49,049 nucleotides of DNA. Source: Pseudomonas sp. RIT-PI-q. GTDB lineage: Bacteria > Pseudomonadota > Gammaproteobacteria > Pseudomonadales > Pseudomonadaceae. Positions within the stretch are counted from its first letter, which is position 1, and every line of letters begins with the position of its first letter. The stretch covers positions 1 to 49,049 of the forward strand of contig NZ_LHPC01000024.1 of NCBI RefSeq assembly GCF_001297125.1, read 5' to 3'. A model generated the notes under the pieces. That model ran no database searches. It was not told the origin of the DNA and was given only the letters and a program-made list of their open reading frames with translations. Both the position numbers and the translations under genes were made by a program. Below are positions 44,797 to 49,049 of this stretch, in pieces.

Positions 44797-47300
44797 TGGC
44801 ACGCCTGCCGCTGTTGCGCCTGTTCAGTCTCGCCATCCGCCAATTACTGCGCGATGCCCGCGCCGGTGAGTTGCGCGTGTTGTTTTTCGCCTTGCTGGTG
44901 GCTGTGGCGGCGAGTACCGCCATCGGTTACTTCGGCGCCCGCCTGAACGGCGCCATGATGTTGCGCGCCACTGAGTTTCTCGGTGCCGACCTGTTGCTCG
45001 AAGGCAGCTCGCCGGCGCGGCCCGAGCAGATAAAGAGCGGCACCGAGCTGGGCCTCGAACATGCGCAGGTGGTGGAATTTTCCAGCGTCATCGCCACCGA
45101 CAACGGCATCCAGCTGTCCAGCATCAAGGCTGCCGATGATGTCTACCCCTTGCGCGGCGAACTGAAAAGCGCCCCCGCGCCCTTCGCCCCGGAAGAATCC
45201 GGCGGCGGACCGAAGCCCGGCGAAGCCTGGGTTGAAGCGCGGTTGCTGACTGCGCTGGACTTGAAGATCGGCGACAGCATCGACGTCGGCCTGCGCACCC
45301 TGAGACTGGCGCGAGTGCTGACCTACGAACCGGACCGCGCAGGCAATTTCTACAGCCTGACACCGCGAGTGCTGATCAACCTCAGTGACCTCGCCGCGAC
45401 TGGCGTGGTGCAACCCGGCAGTCGGGTCAGTTACCGCGAACTCTGGCGGGGCAAAGCCGAGTCGCTGGAAACCTATCGTCAACTGATCAAACCCGGGCTG
45501 GCGCCCAACCAACGTATTCAGGATGCCCGCGACGGCAACCGACAGATCGGCGGTGCCTTGGGCAAGGCCGAGCGCTACTTGAATATGGCCAGTCTGGTGG
45601 CGGTTCTGCTGGCCGGTGGGGCGGTGGCCTTGTCGGCGCCGCGCTTCGCCCCCCGCCGCTTCGATGCCAGTGCATTGCTGCGATGCCTGGGACTTTCCCG
45701 TCGGGAAACCATGGTCCTGTTCAGTTTGCAGCTGACGGTGCTCGGACTGCTCGCCAGTATCAGCGGTGCCTTCATCGGCTGGCTGGCGCAGCTTGGGCTG
45801 TTCGCACTGCTGCATGATTTGCTGCCGACCGACGTACCACCGGGCGGTCTGTTTCCAGCCATTGCGGGGATCGGCACCGGGCTGGTGGCGCTGGCCGGTT
45901 TTGCCTTGCCGCCGCTGGCTGCACTCGGTCGCGTTCCGCCATTACGGGTTTTGCGCCGGGACATGCTGCCGATTCCATCCAGTACCTGGATGGTCTACGG
46001 CGCAGCCTTGGGCGCGCTCGGGCTGATCATGTGGCGCCTGAGCCTGGACCTGGTGCTGACCTTCGCCCTGCTCGGCGGTGGCGTGATCGCCGCGCTGGTA
46101 CTGGGTGGTTTGCTGTTGCTGCTGCTGAAAAGTTTGCGCCGGATGCTCGCCCGCGCCTCCTTGCCGTGGCGCCTCGGACTCGGCCAGTTGCTGCGCCACC
46201 CGCTGGCGGCGGCGGGCCAAGCCCTGGCCTTCGGCTTGATTCTGCTGTCCATGGCGTTGATCGCCTTGTTGCGCGGCGAGCTGCTGGACACCTGGCAGAA
46301 CCAGTTGCCGAAAAACGCTCCGAACTATTTCGCGCTGAACATCCTGCCCGCCGACAAACAGGCCTTCACCGATCGCTTGATCGAGCTGTCGGCGCAATCG
46401 GCGCCGCTTTACCCGGTGGTGCCGGGGCGACTGATCAGCATCAACGGCGAGCCGGTGCAAGCAATCGTCAGCAAGGATTCGGCCGGTGATCGAGCAATCC
46501 AGCGTGACCTGAGCCTGACCTGGGCCGCGGACCTGCCGGCAGGCAACAAGCTCACGGCGGGCAACTGGTGGACCGAACAAACGCCGGATGAGGTTCCCGG
46601 CGTATCGGTGGAAGGCAAAGTCGCCGAAAGCCTGAAACTCAAGCTGGGCGATCACATGGTCTTTACCGTCGGCGGGGTCAATCGCGAAGCGAAAGTCACC
46701 AGCCTGCGGGAGATCAACTGGGACAACTTCCAGCCGAACTTCTTCATGATCTTCCAGCCCGGCACGTTGAAGGATTTGCCGGCGACTTACCTGACCAGTT
46801 TCTATCTGGCAGCGGGTCATGATCAGCAAATCGTCGACCTGTCCCGCAGCTTTCCGGCGGTCACCATTCTGCAAGTCGAAGCCTTGCTGGAGCAGCTGCG
46901 CAGCATCCTCGCCCAAGTCACCCTGGCGGTGGAATACGTGCTGTTGTTCGTGTTGGCGGCGGGGATGGCGGTGTTGTTCTCGGGTCTGCAAGCAACGCTC
47001 GATGAACGCATTCGCCAAGGCGCCTTGTTACGCGCGCTGGGGGCCGAGCGGCAGTTATTGGTCAAGGCCCGGCGAATCGAGTTCGGTTTGCTCGGCGCGG
47101 TCAGCGGCCTGTTGGCGGCGCTGGGGTCGGAACTGGTGAGCCTGGTGCTCTACCGTTATGCCTTCGACCTGCCGTGGCATCCGCATCCGTGGTTGTTGGT
47201 GTTGCCGCTGATCGGCGCCGTGCTGATCGGCGGAGCCGGTGTATTCGGCACCCGCCGCGCCTTGAACGCCAGCCCCCTGACAGTCCTGCGCGAGGGTTGA
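44796..47300 (+). CDS. FtsX-like permease subunit (YbbP family)
   Basis: 834-residue permease: N-terminal helix (about 20-45), large periplasmic domain (about 50-245), three helices (about 260-395), a second helix group (about 405-500), second periplasmic domain and C-terminal three-helix FtsX module with [22 protein letters not shown]. Starts one base inside the ATPase stop. A MacB-like exporter or lipoprotein-extracting machine is probable; cargo unknown. Confidence 0.93.
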   Translation: MARLPLLRLFSLAIRQLLRDARAGELRVLFFALLVAVAASTAIGYFGARLNGAMMLRATEFLGADLLLEGSSPARPEQIKSGTELGLEHAQVVEFSSVIATDNGIQLSSIKAADDVYPLRGELKSAPAPFAPEESGGGPKPGEAWVEARLLTALDLKIGDSIDVGLRTLRLARVLTYEPDRAGNFYSLTPRVLINLSDLAATGVVQPGSRVSYRELWRGKAESLETYRQLIKPGLAPNQRIQDARDGNRQIGGALGKAERYLNMASLVAVLLAGGAVALSAPRFAPRRFDASALLRCLGLSRRETMVLFSLQLTVLGLLASISGAFIGWLAQLGLFALLHDLLPTDVPPGGLFPAIAGIGTGLVALAGFALPPLAALGRVPPLRVLRRDMLPIPSSTWMVYGAALGALGLIMWRLSLDLVLTFALLGGGVIAALVLGGLLLLLLKSLRRMLARASLPWRLGLGQLLRHPLAAAGQALAFGLILLSMALIALLRGELLDTWQNQLPKNAPNYFALNILPADKQAFTDRLIELSAQSAPLYPVVPGRLISINGEPVQAIVSKDSAGDRAIQRDLSLTWAADLPAGNKLTAGNWWTEQTPDEVPGVSVEGKVAESLKLKLGDHMVFTVGGVNREAKVTSLREINWDNFQPNFFMIFQPGTLKDLPATYLTSFYLAAGHDQQIVDLSRSFPAVTILQVEALLEQLRSILAQVTLAVEYVLLFVLAAGMAVLFSGLQATLDERIRQGALLRALGAERQLLVKARRIEFGLLGAVSGLLAALGSELVSLVLYRYAFDLPWHPHPWLLVLPLIGAVLIGGAGVFGTRRALNASPLTVLREG

Positions 47301-47338
47301 TAGACTCAGCCACAAGCACTTAACCACAAGAAGCTGTC

Positions 47339-47836
47339 ATGAGCCGTTATCGCCCTCCCCGCCCCGCCGGCACCGCGCTGATCACCCCCGAGGGGGAAGC
47401 GCGGATGCGAGCCGAGTTTCATGAACTCTGGCATGTTCGGCGACCGCAAGTGACGCAGTCAGTCAGCGAGGCTGCGGCACAGGGCGATCGCTCGGAAAAT
47501 GCCGAATACACCTATGGCAAAAAGATGCTGCGCGAGATCGACAGTCGCGTGCGTTTTCTCACCAAGCGGCTGGAAGCGCTCAAGGTTGTCAGCGAAAAGC
47601 CCAGCGATCCAAACAAGGTCTATTTTGGTGCCTGGGTCACGATCGAAAACGAGGACGGCAAAGAGTCGCGCTATCGCATCGTCGGGCCGGACGAGCTGGA
47701 CTTGAAACTGGGCCTGATCAGCATCGACTCCCCACTGGCACGCGCACTGATCGGCAAGGCGCTCGACGCTGAAGTCCGGGTCCAGACACCTGATGGTGAG
47801 CAGTGCGTGTACATCGTGGCGATTGACTATCCCTGA
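47339..47836 (+). CDS. greB: Transcript cleavage factor GreB
   Basis: 165 residues. N-terminal coiled coil (about 15-85) with the acidic fingertip GDRSENAEYTYGKKMLREID, then FKBP-like C-terminal domain (GPDELD, ISIDSPLARALIGK). Rescues backtracked RNA polymerase by stimulating cleavage in the active site. Only 38 bases from the permease gene; possible read-through. Confidence 0.95.
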   Translation: MSRYRPPRPAGTALITPEGEARMRAEFHELWHVRRPQVTQSVSEAAAQGDRSENAEYTYGKKMLREIDSRVRFLTKRLEALKVVSEKPSDPNKVYFGAWVTIENEDGKESRYRIVGPDELDLKLGLISIDSPLARALIGKALDAEVRVQTPDGEQCVYIVAIDYP

Positions 47837-47839
47837 ACC

Positions 47840-48148
47840 TTAACGGCGGGTAATCAGTCCCTGCCGGGCAACGCGGGTCAGTTGTTTGATCACTTCGGGG
47901 GCGTCTTCGAGACTCGGTGATTGAATCACCGCCAGATCGAAGCTGTCGCTGGCAAATCGTGCCAGGGATTCGCCGTCTTCGACAAACTGGATCAGGAACG
48001 CGGCAGGTCCACCGGTACGACGTGGCCAGCCATCGAGATAACGCAAGAGCGTTGGCTGATGTTTGCCGCCAAGCAGGATCTTTGGATTGCGCTGGGTGAG
48101 ATGTGCCGTGATCGGCGCGGGACGTATAACGGGGCTTAGTGCATTCAT
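47840..48148 (-). CDS. Conserved hypothetical protein
   Basis: 102 residues, convergent with greB and separated by three bases. FDLAVIQSPSLEDAPEVIKQLTRVARQGLITRR at the C-terminus resembles the late strands of class I SAM methyltransferases, but no SAM-binding glycine motif is present, so it may be a short relative or just a fold echo. ATG at 48148; a TTG at 48169 would add seven residues. Function unknown. Confidence 0.6.
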   Translation of the reverse strand: MNALSPVIRPAPITAHLTQRNPKILLGGKHQPTLLRYLDGWPRRTGGPAAFLIQFVEDGESLARFASDSFDLAVIQSPSLEDAPEVIKQLTRVARQGLITRR

Positions 48149-48223
48149 TGTGTCGTGTCTCTGCCTCAAAAGTCTGCATGGCAGGTGAGAGGCAACACCG
48201 AACCAGCGCTTTAGCGGTATTTC

Positions 48224-48242
48224 GAAGCTTGCTGCAAGCTTC
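48224..48242. repeat. Perfect 9-bp inverted repeat
   Basis: GAAGCTTGC (48224-48232), one base, GCAAGCTTC (48234-48242). It lies about 80 bases upstream of the minus-strand hypothetical gene. It could be an operator or a hairpin; no U run follows. Confidence 0.6.
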
Positions 48243-48340
48243 TATCGGTAACTGGATGAGTTACCTGGCGCCCCGCAAGTAGCTGTTTAAATCGGCGCAT
48301 GGGCAACATCCTAGAGAAGCTGACTGGACAGTGTCAAGAA

Positions 48341-48820
48341 TTGCGGTTAACAAAAAGGCCTGTGCGGCGGGGCTGTTTGATTTGGGTGTATATCCGTTAT
48401 TTGGGTGATGGCTGCTATTGGTTTCGCCCTTACGGCGAGTCACTTGGACGAGCCCCAAGTAACCAAGGGCTCTTGCCCCGCCATTCGGCCTCTCGAGGGT
48501 GCGGTGCATCAAAATCAAAAACACGGCGGCCTGGAGGCCGGCCTGATTGGGGAATACGCATTCCCCTGTAGGAGCGAGCTTGCTCGCGAAGAACGTCAAC
48601 GATGACGCGTTTTAACAGGATAAACGCGGTGCCTGTGGGTCCATCGCGAGCAAGCTCGCTCCTACAGGGGGCGGCGATTTCAGACGCTGCGTTCGCTTTT
48701 GATCTTGCCGTTGCTTTGCTTTGGCTTCAGATCTGCCGCCCCTTTCCCAGAGGCCGAACGCAGGCGTTGCGCAGGGGGCACCGCGGCAAGGATGCCGCGG
48801 TAGCCGCCCCCGGCCCAGAG
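48341..48820. repeat. Degenerate dispersed intergenic repeats with an embedded REPIN
   Basis: Two stretches, 48341-48556 and about 48671-48820, look like common Pseudomonas intergenic repeats (phrases such as CTTACGGCGAGTCACTTGG and GGCCGAACGCAGGCGTTGCG); this is from memory. A REPIN at 48563-48670 (arms on GTAGGAGCGAGCTTGCTCGC) separates them. Its spacer matches the complement of the one in the left-edge array. No gene is seen from 48149 to 48883. Confidence 0.5.
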
Positions 48821-48883
48821 TGTGCAAAAACGTGGAAACAAACCCTTGCTATGATTTCCCAGAATTTATCGCAAGGGTCGCCC

Positions 48884-49049
48884 ATGAAACGCTTCATCCA
48901 AGGTGAACATCGAGGTCAAAGTACCTTGCTCCCCGAGAGCCTGGACGATTACGTCAGCGACACCAATCCGGTGCGTGTTGTCGATGTCTTCGTGGATGAG
49001 CTCGACCTTATCACCTTGGGTTTTGAAAGCGCTGTTCCGGCTGAAACGG
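48884..49049 (+). mobile_element. IS1182-family transposase, 5' part (runs off the window)
   Basis: 55 codons before the edge: MKRFIQGEHRGQSTLLPESL, then DDYVSDTNPVRVVDVFVDEL and GFESAVPAET, the N-terminus of IS1182-type transposases. The left end of the element is probably near 48818-48830 (CAGAGTGTGCAAAAACG), where the dispersed repeat stops. CCCTTGC (48843-48849) and GCAAGGG (48871-48877) form an inverted repeat just before the ATG. Length, intactness and right end cannot be judged. Confidence 0.82.

Noticed and set aside
48841..48877. CCCTTGC/GCAAGGG repeat as the outer inverted repeat of the insertion sequence
   Set aside because: Both arms lie on the same side of the transposase ATG, so they cannot be the two ends; more likely a regulatory hairpin.

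Overview
The window is a chromosomal segment of a fluorescent Pseudomonas, most likely of the P. fluorescens complex. This rests on gene content and order, high-GC codon use, oprI, the cysB and earP-efp neighbourhoods, and many REP/REPIN intergenic elements (GTAGGAGC / GGGCAAGCCCGC types). The order sagS-ospR-gpx-msrB-alaA-htpX-tpm-deaD-(class II DAHP synthase)-ohrR-ohr-efp-earP-oprI-(LD-transpeptidase)-tesA-ABC/FtsX-greB follows, as I remember it, the PA2824 to PA2860 region of P. aeruginosa PAO1, with a cysB/class I DAHP synthase block inserted. No rRNA, tRNA, CRISPR or prophage was seen.

Layout. 1-440: tandem higher-order REP array. 567-1895: dgt. 2076-10013: signalling locus with a lone receiver, a LuxR-type regulator, a BvgS/RocS-like hybrid kinase with two periplasmic binding domains, and a membrane HD-GYP protein; this is the most interesting region. 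10014-11383: free methionine-R-sulfoxide reductase and a DUF815 ATPase. 11507-18196: sagS, ospR, gpx, msrB, alaA and htpX. 18400-26976: metabolic and RNA genes (tpm, ring-cleavage dioxygenase, deaD, enoyl-CoA hydratase, spermidine-synthase-like protein, class II DAHP synthase, YcaQ-type glycosylase, DUF1127). 27072-32056: LysR regulators, a TSUP permease, ohrR/ohr and a secreted esterase. 32261-41060: efp/earP, a Gre-like protein, cysB, uspA, a cN-I nucleotidase, a ketopantoate-reductase-like gene, a frameshifted thioredoxin-like gene, a PilZ protein, class I DAHP synthase and a GNAT protein. 41061-47836: possible small RNA, oprI, LD-transpeptidase, tesA, ABC/FtsX exporter and greB. 47840-49049: small hypothetical gene, dispersed repeats, and the start of an IS1182-type transposase that runs off the end.

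How the genes work together. Peroxide and methionine-oxidation defence is dense: Gpx under the thiol sensor OspR, MsrB, fRMsr, and Ohr under OhrR. At both gpx and ohr a palindrome overlaps the -35 hexamer of a promoter with a 17-bp spacer, consistent with direct repression. Sessile/motile signalling is represented by SagS, the Roc-like locus with its HD-GYP partner, and a degenerate PilZ protein. The Roc-like locus looks like a variant in which the RocR-type receiver has lost its EAL domain and an HD-GYP protein downstream may supply the c-di-GMP phosphodiesterase.
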